Shown: positions 1 to 6,830 of the stretch, piece by piece
Layout: each line of letters starts with the position of its first letter
Position numbering within the stretch: position 1 is the stretch's first letter
From: Novosphingobium clariflavum
GTDB taxonomy: Bacteria; Pseudomonadota; Alphaproteobacteria; Sphingomonadales; Sphingomonadaceae
Assembly: GCF_026420865.1 (NCBI RefSeq)
Contig: NZ_JAPCWC010000030.1
Location: 1-38,209 of the forward strand
Direction: 5' to 3'
DNA length: 38,209 nt
Made by a program: the position numbers and the translations under genes
The notes under the pieces: generated by a model
What the model saw: the letters and a program-made list of their open reading frames with translations, nothing else
Told to the model about the DNA's origin: nothing
Databases searched by the model: none

Positions 1-174
1 CCCGTTCTATGTCCTGACCCCTGGAACACCCTGCACCTCGGCCATGCCGTCGAGGCCCGGCGTCGCGAAGGGCTGGACACGCCCGATCATCTGCTCGCCC
101 ATGTCTCCCCGCTGGGGTGGGCGCATATCCTCCTCACCGGCGAATACCTCTGGCCGAAGGATGCCGACGCTTAG
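1..174 (+). pseudogene. tnpA: Tn3-family transposase, C-terminal fragment
   Basis: Frame 1 is open from the first base to a TAG at 172-174 and gives 57 residues. They include WNTLHLGHAVEARRREG, then LLAHVSPLGWAHI and LTGEYLW. This is the conserved C-terminal end of Tn3-family DDE transposases, normally about 1000 residues long. Only the tail is in the window, so the gene may be intact beyond the left edge. The stop codon lies inside the terminal inverted repeat, as is usual for this family. It marks the right end of a transposon next to the transfer region. Confidence 0.85.
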
Positions 175-207
175 GGTGTCATTTCGCCCTCAGCCAGAAC
201 CGACCCC
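170..207. repeat. 38-bp terminal inverted repeat of a Tn3-family transposon
   Basis: The segment starts CTTAG at 170 and ends CGACCCC at 207. Read from the outer end on the minus strand it begins GGGGTCG and ends CTAAG, which is the family pattern GGGG...TAAG, and it is exactly 38 bp. It overlaps the last codons of the transposase. The other end and any 5-bp target duplication (a copy of GTCTT at 208-212) would lie outside the window. Confidence 0.8.
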
Positions 208-296
208 GTCTTGGCCGACGTGTTGCGCAGATGCACGCAATGGTGGAGTGAGACTTAAACTGACGGCCGGTTTGAGCCGATTGCCGGCAGTAGGAT

Positions 297-560
297 TCAT
301 GGCTCTTTGTTGGCGCGATCTGGCGTTCGCGGGCCAAGGAATTCGTAGCGCAACAGAATGTCGCTATCGATCCGTTCGAGTATGGCGTTGATCGTTGCCT
401 CGCGGGACGGCAGTGTGAGGCGCTGCCGAATCTTCTCCACGATGTCGATGGATGTAGGAGAGAGGGCGTATGTTGAACGTCGATAGCCAGCTGCGTCCTC
501 ACGCAGCTTTTTGCGACGCATCGACCGTGCGCTCCTTGTCGTCGAGTCCTTTTCGGGCAT
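297..560 (-). CDS. Small ribbon-helix-helix-like protein
   Basis: The product is 87 residues and very basic at its N-terminus. The middle reads as a short strand (RRSTYALSP) followed by two helices (SIDIVEKIRQRL and REATINAILERI). This resembles the strand-helix-helix of CopG/Arc regulators or plasmid antitoxins, judged from pattern only. It lies 46 bp downstream of the HTH-like gene on the same strand and may be co-transcribed with it. The Shine-Dalgarno sequence is weak, and the internal Met15 is an alternative start. No toxin partner is evident. Confidence 0.5.
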   Translation of the reverse strand: MPEKDSTTRSARSMRRKKLREDAAGYRRSTYALSPTSIDIVEKIRQRLTLPSREATINAILERIDSDILLRYEFLGPRTPDRANKEP

Positions 561-606
561 GGGGCAGGATAGTCATAAGACATCTGCTTTCAACACCGCG
601 CTCGAC

Positions 607-1059
607 TCATGATGCTGTAGCAACCGGGCTTTGGATGTCGCCCAACAGCTTTTGAAAGATAGACGGCGCGCCTGGTGCGGATCCAACCTCGCTGGCAAGT
701 GCCATGAACGTGGCGCATTCCTCACCCGCATTGTCATAATTGGACGCGACGTCGACGATCCAGCGAACGAACTGCCGGAAACCCGGGTCAAAATAGAGTT
801 CGGGCTTCCCCAGTATGTCGATGGCGAAAGATGCAACGTCGATATCGATCTCGAGGACAGCGACGAGTTGATTGTGAATGACCGGGGTAACAGCGGCATT
901 GCATGCCTTGATCTTGTTGATCAGGCTGAGACTGCGGCCGAGCCTGCGGGCCATTTCCTTGTTCGTGATCCGGCGTCGTCTCCACTCGTGAAGAAAGAGG
1001 CGCCTGAAGCACTCCTGGCGTTTGACGCTTTCTTGTGACCCGATACTCCGGTCGCTCAT
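607..1059 (-). CDS. HTH-like putative DNA-binding protein
   Basis: The product is 150 residues. Residues about 20-60 contain a helix-turn-helix-like stretch (NKEMARRLGRSLSLINKIKA) after a basic segment. The rest is predicted helical and not recognised. The start at 1059 is 28 bp from a perfect inverted repeat (1087-1102), which could be its own operator. It could regulate the neighbouring transfer operon, but nothing in the sequence proves this. An open plus-strand frame over the same bases is treated as a shadow. Confidence 0.55.
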   Translation of the reverse strand: MSDRSIGSQESVKRQECFRRLFLHEWRRRRITNKEMARRLGRSLSLINKIKACNAAVTPVIHNQLVAVLEIDIDVASFAIDILGKPELYFDPGFRQFVRWIVDVASNYDNAGEECATFMALASEVGSAPGAPSIFQKLLGDIQSPVATAS

Positions 1060-1086
1060 GGCATGGCACCCCCGGTTAGGGGAGTA

Positions 1087-1102
1087 TCATACAGCCGTAT
1101 GA
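1087..1102. promoter_or_regulatory. Inverted repeat upstream of the HTH-like gene, possible operator
   Basis: TCATAC-AGCC-GTATGA is a perfect 6+6 inverted repeat with a 4-nt centre. It sits in the only non-coding gap (1060-1145) between the HTH-like gene and the next minus-strand gene. Autoregulation is inferred from position only. Confidence 0.4.
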
Positions 1103-1145
1103 GTCGGTTCTGTCAATCCCATGTGAACCACCGTTCATCGCAGAT

Positions 1146-1496
1146 TTAGGAATCGGTTCCTTCAAACACGGCGAGAAGAGCGCTGACAAAGACGAACCGA
1201 ACTGGAGGAACTGTGCCGGTCGCCTTCGCGATGGCCTCCCTCGCGGCCTGGAAGGCGGGTTTGTCTCGAAGATTGATACGCAGCGTTATGCGATAATCAC
1301 CTGTCTCGTCACGCTCGCTCGCCGACCGCCAGATTTGTCGGAAATCGAGCATTTCTCCAATAATTCCAAGACCATGTATGGCAGTCGAGGAAACCGTCTC
1401 GAATTGGCCGGTCTTAAGGGAATAGACCCTGATCGCATCGGCGGTGAGGCGGAAAACGCGGTCGCTGACGCGAAAGGTATATAGGGCCTGGGACAT
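1146..1496 (-). CDS. Hypothetical protein divergent from the transfer operon
   Basis: The product is 116 residues starting MSQALYTFRVSDRVFR. The frame remains open to 1631, but the added N-terminal residues are low in protein-like character and come from AT-rich DNA, so the start at 1496 is preferred. Its first half looks strand-rich (FRLTADAIRVYS, FETVSSTAIHGLG) and its end is more helical (KPAFQAAREAIAKATG). No known family was recognised and there is no obvious HTH. It faces away from the tra operon across the four-operator region, so its promoter may share those operators. Confidence 0.55.
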   Translation of the reverse strand: MSQALYTFRVSDRVFRLTADAIRVYSLKTGQFETVSSTAIHGLGIIGEMLDFRQIWRSASERDETGDYRITLRINLRDKPAFQAAREAIAKATGTVPPVRFVFVSALLAVFEGTDS

Positions 1497-1637
1497 TGAG
1501 GCGATTGATACCGCTGTAAGCGGACGCCCGCCAGCGCAGACAGAAGAAAGTTTGCCGCAGTAATAAAAATATTTCAGCGAACGAAAATTTCGGGAATGCA
1601 CCTGAACTGGTAATACGTTTCCACATCGCAACGAAGA

Positions 1638-1740
1638 GTGTAAAAATTTTACACTGTTTGCTCGTCAATGATGTGGAGTGTGTAACCTGGTTACACAGGT
1701 GTGTAATTCTATTACACCCTTTAGTGTAATTCTATTACAC
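1638..1740. promoter_or_regulatory. Four tandem 17-bp palindromes (GTGTAA-N5-TTACAC) before the tra operon
   Basis: Four perfect copies lie at 1638-1654 (centre AAATT), 1680-1696 (CCTGG), 1701-1717 (TTCTA) and 1724-1740 (TTCTA). Their centres are at 1646, 1688, 1709 and 1732, giving spacings of 42, 21 and 23 bp. These are close to whole numbers of helical turns, so the sites face the same side of DNA. The whole stretch 1497-1829 is AT-rich compared with its neighbours and holds no convincing gene. The array ends 90 bp before the pilin start, so it is most simply a cooperative operator for the transfer operon and perhaps for the divergent gene at 1496. No clean sigma-70 -35/-10 pair could be fixed. 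Confidence 0.8.
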
Positions 1741-1790
1741 ACCATGATTTAATACTTGCGATCACCATGAGTTTATATCCTCTTAACGGA

Positions 1791-1812
1791 GACGACGTGC
1801 TTGTGCGTCGTC
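1791..1812 (+). promoter_or_regulatory. Stem-loop in the pilin leader
   Basis: GACGACG at 1791-1797 and CGTCGTC at 1806-1812 form a 7-bp stem with an 8-nt loop. It lies just upstream of the ribosome binding site (AAGGGGAAAG, about 1818-1827) of the pilin gene. No T-run follows it, so it is not a standard terminator. It might stabilise the leader or affect translation. Confidence 0.35.
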
Positions 1813-1829
1813 TTCCAAGGGGAAAGAGC

Positions 1830-2153
1830 ATGACTGCACTTTCGATGCCGAAGGGTAACCAGATCAACGGTATCCTTCTTGGCCTTGCGATCATCGCCTG
1901 CGTGATGATCCTGGGCGCGTCGGCGGCCTTTGCGGGCACCGACACAACGTTCAATACCGCGCTCACGAAGTTCACGGACTTCCTCGAGGGCTCGGGCGGC
2001 AAGATCATCACCGTGATGAGCCTTGCCGGCGGCATCGTCGCGCTTGCGTCGGGTCGCTTCAGCCTCGGCCAGGTGGCCGTTCCCGTCGCCGTCGGCGTCG
2101 GTGCGGGCACCGGCATTCCGATCGTCACCTCGACCGTCACCGCGACGATCTGA
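1830..2153 (+). CDS. traA: TraA-like conjugative pilin precursor
   Basis: The product is 107 residues. A hydrophobic leader (about residues 14-35) ends in ASAAFA, the likely signal peptidase site, leaving a mature chain of about 72 residues. That chain has two hydrophobic segments (around IITVMSLAGGIVALASG, and the C-terminal third), which is the layout of VirB2/TraA pilins. The start at 1830 is preferred over the in-frame ATG at 1767 because AAGGGGAAAG precedes it and the extra 21 residues are not signal-like. It is the first gene of the transfer operon, directly before traL. Identification rests on position, size and topology, as pilins diverge quickly. Confidence 0.8.
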   Translation: MTALSMPKGNQINGILLGLAIIACVMILGASAAFAGTDTTFNTALTKFTDFLEGSGGKIITVMSLAGGIVALASGRFSLGQVAVPVAVGVGAGTGIPIVTSTVTATI

Positions 2154-2194
2154 GGACCGACTGGGATCAACCGCTGGGAGGGCGGTGAGCGCTT

Positions 2195-2479
2195 ATGGAC
2201 AGGTATACCATCCCTTCGCATCTCGACGATCCGGAGCTGATCGGCTTCTGGACGCTGGACGAGTTCCTCGCGATGGCGATCCCCTTCATCTGGGGCATCC
2301 TTTCGCAGCACGTCGTGATCGGATTGATGGTCTCGTTGCTCGGATGGTGGGGGTTTCGGAAGCTCAAAGCCGGCAAGGCCACATCGTGGATTCTCCACAT
2401 GGCCTACTGGCACCTGCCGTCGAGTTTTACCGGTCTCAAGGCGACGCCACCCTCCCACCTTCGCGTGATGGTGGGCTGA
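2195..2479 (+). CDS. traL: Type IV secretion inner-membrane protein TraL
   Basis: The product is 94 residues, matching the TraL/VirB3 size. It has the characteristic start RYTIPSHLDDPELIGFWTLDEF followed by two hydrophobic stretches (about residues 25-60). TraL is a small inner-membrane component needed for pilus assembly, working with the ATPase TraC. It follows the pilin by 41 bp, and its stop is 1 bp from the traE start. A purine-rich GGGAGGG lies a little far upstream of the ATG. Confidence 0.9.
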   Translation: MDRYTIPSHLDDPELIGFWTLDEFLAMAIPFIWGILSQHVVIGLMVSLLGWWGFRKLKAGKATSWILHMAYWHLPSSFTGLKATPPSHLRVMVG

Positions 2480-2480
2480 A

Positions 2481-3065
2481 ATGGATTATAGTGTCGGTCT
2501 CGCGCAGTCGCAGCGGGTTCTCAAGCAGCGCAACATGCTCGGCATCGTGGCGCTGGTTCTCGCGGGCCTCGTGGTCATCCTCTTCCTGGTCGGCGCGACG
2601 CGCGACCGCGAGATCGTCCTTCAACCTATCGTGCGCACGCCCCTGACGCTGTCCTCGAGCGGGGTCAGCCGGGAGTATCTCGAGATGGTCACGCGCGACA
2701 CCGCGCTGATGACGCTCAACCGCTCGCCTGAAAATCTCGACTACTGGATGGAGTCGATCCTCAAGATCGCGACGCCCGAAAGTCACGGCTCGCTCAAGCG
2801 CGATCTCATGAAGATCCTGAGCGAACAGCGCGGGTCGAGCATCAGCCAGTATTTCACGCTCGCCAGCATGAAGGTCGATCCTGAGAACCTGACCTCGGAA
2901 GTGACCGGCACGCTGCATACCGTCGTCGGCTCCAAGGCGGTGACTGCCGAGGCGAAAACCTTCCGCTTCTACTGGTCCTATCGCGGCCTGTCCCTTCAGC
3001 TGAAGGGCTTCGGCATGGTCACCAAGGTCGACAAGGACGACGCTGCAACCGGAGACGAGGCATGA
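2481..3065 (+). CDS. traE: Type IV secretion protein TraE
   Basis: The product is 194 residues, close to F TraE. The N-terminus is cytoplasmic, a single membrane anchor lies at about residues 19-41 (LGIVALVLAGLVVILFLVG), and a periplasmic domain follows with the motif EYLEMVTRDTALMTLNRSPENLDYW. TraE is the VirB8-like/TraE family member of F-type systems and helps assemble the envelope-spanning channel. Its end overlaps the traK start by 4 nt (ATGA), suggesting coupled translation. Confidence 0.92.
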   Translation: MDYSVGLAQSQRVLKQRNMLGIVALVLAGLVVILFLVGATRDREIVLQPIVRTPLTLSSSGVSREYLEMVTRDTALMTLNRSPENLDYWMESILKIATPESHGSLKRDLMKILSEQRGSSISQYFTLASMKVDPENLTSEVTGTLHTVVGSKAVTAEAKTFRFYWSYRGLSLQLKGFGMVTKVDKDDAATGDEA

Positions 3066-3874
3066 CGCCCCTGATCGCATTTGGCCTCATCGGAGGCGGG
3101 ACGGCGATCGCCTCCCGCGTCTGCTCGCTCTCGCGCTTCGTCGGCGCAGGCATGATCCTGGTCGGGGGAATGTCGCTCGCTGCGCCTGCCTTTGCCGACG
3201 AGCATCTGCTCGCAAAGGACAATAGCGAGGTTTCCTGCACGCTTTCCAAGTCCGGGCTCACACGGATAAGCCTCAAGGACGACCGCTTTGCCAGTGTCTC
3301 CAAGCTGACCACCGGCGTCGAGAGCGACGATTTCACGGTCGTCAACGAGCCGACGCGCGGCGACATCTACGTCTCTGTTCCCGAAGCCTATTCGAGGGCC
3401 AACGTCTCCTTCTTCGGCACGACCTCCAAGGGGTATGTCTACAAGTTCAGCTGCCGCCTTGCAGGCGACGACGCGCAACAGGTGTTCGTCGAGAACAAGG
3501 ATATCGCAGGCGAGGCGCAGACAGCGGTCGCACAGGCCGACACCACGCCGCAGGAAGCGTCCGCCACGCTCGTCCAGGCGATGTTCCAGCAAGCCCCGCT
3601 CGAGGGCTTCGACGTCCGCCCCGCGGTTACCGATCCGGTCATGGTGGGGTCGCTCAAGGTGCAGATGCTCACCGAATATCGGGGCACGGCGCTCGCAGGG
3701 CGCGTGTTGCGGATCGAGAACAAGGGCGGATCGCCTGTCGCGCTGGGCGAAGGAACGATCGCGCCGTCGAATGCGATCGCCGTCTCGGTCGCCAATCCCA
3801 ACCTCAAGCCCGGTGAAGTCACCACAGCGTATATCGTCACGCCGTCGGGCCTCGCCAACGGAGTGCGGCCATGA
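3062..3874 (+). CDS. traK: Type IV secretion secretin-like protein TraK
   Basis: The product is 270 residues and corresponds to VirB9. A long signal region ends at LAAPAFA, around residue 45. The mature domain contains the conserved pattern EVSCTLSKSGLTRISL, typical of the TraK beta-sandwich, and the C-terminal half is a second beta-rich domain. TraK forms the outer-membrane core complex with TraB and lipoprotein TraV. The start at 3062 overlaps traE by ATGA. An alternative start at the internal Met near residue 31 would give a shorter signal peptide. Confidence 0.92.
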   Translation: MTPLIAFGLIGGGTAIASRVCSLSRFVGAGMILVGGMSLAAPAFADEHLLAKDNSEVSCTLSKSGLTRISLKDDRFASVSKLTTGVESDDFTVVNEPTRGDIYVSVPEAYSRANVSFFGTTSKGYVYKFSCRLAGDDAQQVFVENKDIAGEAQTAVAQADTTPQEASATLVQAMFQQAPLEGFDVRPAVTDPVMVGSLKVQMLTEYRGTALAGRVLRIENKGGSPVALGEGTIAPSNAIAVSVANPNLKPGEVTTAYIVTPSGLANGVRP

Positions 3875-5190
3875 GCCTCAAGGACCTTTTCCCCGGCAGG
3901 AAACCCAAGCAACTCGATGCCGAGCCTGAAGAAGGCGAGGGCGAACTGATGGCCGGCAACGACGCCGTCCGAAAGAAGCAGCTGCTCTACCTTGGCTGCG
4001 GCGGCGCGCTCGCGCTGGTGCTGGGGTCCTGGTACGTCATGGGCGACGATACCAAGCTCAAGACGGCGGGCACAGACGACAAGGTCGTCAAGATCACCAC
4101 CGACGACATGGTCAACCGGAACATGTCGGACCGGGAGTGGCAGGCGGCATCCGAAGCGCAGATGCAGTCGATCAACAACCAGTTGAAGGGTGTCGACGGC
4201 CAGCGCGCGCAGATGGAGCAGCTTCAGGCGCAGATCGCCGCGCTCCAGGGCGAGAAACAGTCGATGGCCTCAGATGGCCAGCGGGTGATGAGCGCTTACC
4301 AGCAGGAGAACGACCAGCTTCGTCAGCAGCTTGCGCAGCGGTCGAGCACGCCCCCTGCGCCGGTGCCCGCGCAGATGTACGGGCCGATGGGCCAGCCCAA
4401 CTATCGGGGTCCGGGCGCACCGATGAGCGCAGGGGAGGCGGCCGCTGCCGCGGTGTCGCAGTCGCGCTCGATCAAGCTCGTCTCGTTCGAGGGCGGGCCG
4501 AGCGGAACGGCGACGCGCATTTCGGGTGGCACGACCAGCTATACCGACAGCCCCAATTATCTGCCGCCCAATTCGATCGCGAAGGCCAAGGTGATCGTCG
4601 GCGTCGATGCGTCGGCAGGGGTGCAGTCGCAGAGCGATCCGCTTCCCGTCGTGCTGCGGATCACAGGGCCGGCGCGCTCGGTTTACAGCAACGGCAAGCT
4701 GCTCACGACCCGGATCGAGGGCTGCGTCATCAACGGCGCGGCACGCGGCGACCTCTCCTCGGAGAAGGTCTATGTGAAGCTCCAGCGGATGACCTGTCCG
4801 CAGGCCAATGGGCGCTTCGCGGTCTCGGACGTCAAGGGCTTCATCAGCTTTGCCGGCAAGACCGGCGTGCGCGGGCGGGTGGTCAGCCGCGAGGGCGGGC
4901 TTGTCGGCCAGGCCTTCATCGCCGGTATCGCAGGTGGTTTCGGTCGCGGCTTCTCGGCCAACACCAACTCGCTCCTCACCGGCAACAACGTGACGGTCAA
5001 CGGGAAGCGCGAACAGATCGGCATGGGCGACATCGCACAGGCGGGGCTGGGCAACGGCATCGCCCAGTCCGCCGACATGGTCAGTAAATATCTGATCGAG
5101 CGGGCCGAGCAATATCAGCCGATCATCGAGATGCCGACCGGCATCGATGTCGAGATCGTCTTCCTCGAAGGCGTCTTCATCCAGAACTGA
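3871..5190 (+). CDS. traB: Type IV secretion core protein TraB
   Basis: The product is 439 residues, the VirB10 counterpart. It has a cytoplasmic N-terminus, one membrane span at about residues 37-57 (LLYLGCGGALALVLGSWYVMG), a coiled-coil rich in Gln at about 90-155, a Pro-rich linker (PPAPVPAQMYGPMGQPNY), and then a beta-barrel domain. The barrel carries the family features LPPNSIAKAKVIVGVDAS and EGCVINGAARGDLSSEKVYVKL. It spans both membranes and links TraK/TraV to the inner-membrane machinery. The 4-nt overlap with traK indicates coupling. Confidence 0.95.
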   Translation: MSLKDLFPGRKPKQLDAEPEEGEGELMAGNDAVRKKQLLYLGCGGALALVLGSWYVMGDDTKLKTAGTDDKVVKITTDDMVNRNMSDREWQAASEAQMQSINNQLKGVDGQRAQMEQLQAQIAALQGEKQSMASDGQRVMSAYQQENDQLRQQLAQRSSTPPAPVPAQMYGPMGQPNYRGPGAPMSAGEAAAAAVSQSRSIKLVSFEGGPSGTATRISGGTTSYTDSPNYLPPNSIAKAKVIVGVDASAGVQSQSDPLPVVLRITGPARSVYSNGKLLTTRIEGCVINGAARGDLSSEKVYVKLQRMTCPQANGRFAVSDVKGFISFAGKTGVRGRVVSREGGLVGQAFIAGIAGGFGRGFSANTNSLLTGNNVTVNGKREQIGMGDIAQAGLGNGIAQSADMVSKYLIERAEQYQPIIEMPTGIDVEIVFLEGVFIQN

Positions 5191-5214
5191 GCCTCGGGCC
5201 GAAAGGATATGCTT

Positions 5215-6027
5215 ATGACACAGAATATTCTGCTTGGCGTCGCGGCCAGCGCGGCGATGATGCTGACCGGCAGCGCGGAGCCGGCGATCGGGCCGCAGGT
5301 GCAGGCCGCGCTCCAGCAGCGGCTCCCCAAGACGCCGATCACCGGGATCGATTGCACGAAGATCGAGGGGCTGTGCGAAGTTACCGCCGGCGCCAATCTC
5401 TTCTATGTCGACAAGTCGGCCCGTTATCTCGTGATCGGCCGGGTCTATGACATGGAAACCCGGCAGGACCTGACGGCAGCGCGCCTGTTGGCGCTCAACC
5501 CCGACATGCTGGTGGGCGGCGCGGCTCGCGCCAATGCGGCAGCCGATGCGCCCGAGCCTTCTGCGCCGGGCAACGGGGCGCGGGTGACGGAACAACGGGG
5601 GGCCGTCCGCACGCTCGACCTTTCGAAGCTCTCGAACAAGGGAGCGATCATATGGGGTTCGGGGGCCCAGAGCGTCACTGTCTTTTCCGATTTCCATTGC
5701 GGCTATTGCCGGGCGCTCAGTCAGACGCTCGAGACGATGAACGTGCGCGTGATCGAGCGGCCGATCTCGGTGCTCGGAAGCCGGGACGTCGCCGATCGCG
5801 TGCTGTGCGCGAAGGACCGGCATGCAGCGGTGCGCGCCGCCTATGCGCAGGACCCGGTGCCAGGGACGGGCAAGTGCGACACCAGCGGTCTCGACGAGAA
5901 TGAGGCGTTCGCCAAGGCGCACGGTCTCAACGGCACGCCCGTTCTCGTGCGCTCCGATGGCGCGGTGATGGAGGGGTTCCAGCCCAAGGCGCAACTTCTT
6001 GCATGGTTGAAGGGAGCAAGGTCATGA
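5215..6027 (+). CDS. dsbC: DsbC-like thiol:disulfide isomerase of the transfer operon
   Basis: The product is 270 residues. It begins with a short signal-like segment, then an N-terminal dimerisation-like domain, an Ala/Pro linker (about residues 103-120), and a thioredoxin-fold domain with the active site CGYC at about 162-165 in TVFSDFHCGYC. A cis-Pro loop (NGTPVLV) is present near the end. The second ATG at 5215 is preferred over 5209 because AAAGGA at 5202-5207 has proper spacing to it. DsbC-type isomerases correct disulfides in the periplasm, and clients here probably include the Cys-rich TraN, TraU and TraH. The last 4 nt overlap traV. Confidence 0.9.
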   Translation: MTQNILLGVAASAAMMLTGSAEPAIGPQVQAALQQRLPKTPITGIDCTKIEGLCEVTAGANLFYVDKSARYLVIGRVYDMETRQDLTAARLLALNPDMLVGGAARANAAADAPEPSAPGNGARVTEQRGAVRTLDLSKLSNKGAIIWGSGAQSVTVFSDFHCGYCRALSQTLETMNVRVIERPISVLGSRDVADRVLCAKDRHAAVRAAYAQDPVPGTGKCDTSGLDENEAFAKAHGLNGTPVLVRSDGAVMEGFQPKAQLLAWLKGARS

Positions 6028-6827
6028 GCCGTTCGGCGATCCGTCTGCCGGACTGTCCGGTGTCCCAGTATCGCCCGCGAGGCCGCACCCGGCGGGTCGC
6101 GATCGCGATGGCGACGAGCCTTGTGCTGCTGGCAGGGTGCACGACCTTCGGGACCAACATCAAGGGCAGCTTTGCGTGCGGTGCCCCGCGGGGGGGCAGC
6201 TGTGCGCCCGCAACCGTGATCGACGACAAGGCGCTCGCGGAAATCAGCGGCGAGACGAGCTATCGTCCCGCAGGCCCCTTCCAGGCGCCCTTGCGGCAGG
6301 CAGGGCCGCAGCGCATCGCCTATGCAGCGACCGCGCAGGCGTCGGGTGTGGGTCCGCAGAAGGTGCTGCGCATTGTCTTTCCCGCGCATGTCGACGGGGC
6401 AGGGCGCTATCATGAAACGAGCGTCGTGCAGGCCGTGGTCGATAACGGCCAATGGCTCGCCGCGACCGACGGGCACGGTCCTGCCCTTGCCGCGACGCAG
6501 GTCCTCAACGTCAGCCCCGAGATCCTCTCGCAGCTCGGTACGCCGATCCCGCCGTCCGCGTCGGCACCTGTCGAAGTCCCGGCGACCGCGCCGGTCGCGG
6601 CAGTACCGCCGGCGAGCGCTGTGGGTGCCCCGACCGCCGCGGCGGTCGCAGCCGCGCGCGCCAAGGCGCGAGAGGCGGCGGCAGGGAAGGGGGTCCCGGT
6701 CGCTGCACGGGCTGCAACCCCCGCGCCGGCACCGGTCGGTGCCAAGCCCAAAAGCAATGCGCCGGAATTCGCTTCGGGGAACCCGGCGAACCGGCCTGCC
6801 TCGTTCTCCCCGCGCGTGGAGGACTGA
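6024..6827 (+). CDS. traV: Type IV secretion lipoprotein TraV
   Basis: The product is 267 residues. A basic N-terminus is followed by a hydrophobic stretch and the lipobox LLAG-C, with the lipidated Cys at about residue 39. The next region (TTFGTNIKGSFACGAPRGGSC) matches the TraV signature with two further Cys. The C-terminal half is Ala/Pro-rich and probably disordered. TraV anchors the TraK/TraB core in the outer membrane, as VirB7 does. The start at 6024 (ATGA overlap with dsbC) was chosen over the upstream ATG at 6003. Confidence 0.92.
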   Translation: MSRSAIRLPDCPVSQYRPRGRTRRVAIAMATSLVLLAGCTTFGTNIKGSFACGAPRGGSCAPATVIDDKALAEISGETSYRPAGPFQAPLRQAGPQRIAYAATAQASGVGPQKVLRIVFPAHVDGAGRYHETSVVQAVVDNGQWLAATDGHGPALAATQVLNVSPEILSQLGTPIPPSASAPVEVPATAPVAAVPPASAVGAPTAAAVAAARAKAREAAAGKGVPVAARAATPAPAPVGAKPKSNAPEFASGNPANRPASFSPRVED

Positions 6828-6830
6828 GCC

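Noticed and set aside
44..391. 115-codon plus-strand frame at the left end
   Set aside because: It is out of frame with the transposase tail and runs through the terminal repeat into non-coding DNA.
631..1038. 135-codon plus-strand frame opposite the HTH-like gene
   Set aside because: The minus-strand frame has a plausible HTH and a paired downstream gene; the plus frame shows no motif or ribosome binding site.
1497..1631. N-terminal extension of the 1146-1496 gene to 1631
   Set aside because: The added residues come from AT-rich regulatory DNA and look unlike a protein; the start at 1496 is better.
1638..1740. CRISPR-like or replication iteron array
   Set aside because: The repeats are short palindromes without unique spacers of fixed length and have no rep gene nearby; operators fit better.
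1767..1829. 21-residue N-terminal extension of the pilin
   Set aside because: It lacks a ribosome binding site and would bury the signal peptide; ATG 1830 has a strong site.
4270..5994. 574-codon minus-strand frame across traB and dsbC
   Set aside because: Antisense shadow with Arg/His/Asp-rich composition and no ribosome binding site or recognisable motif.
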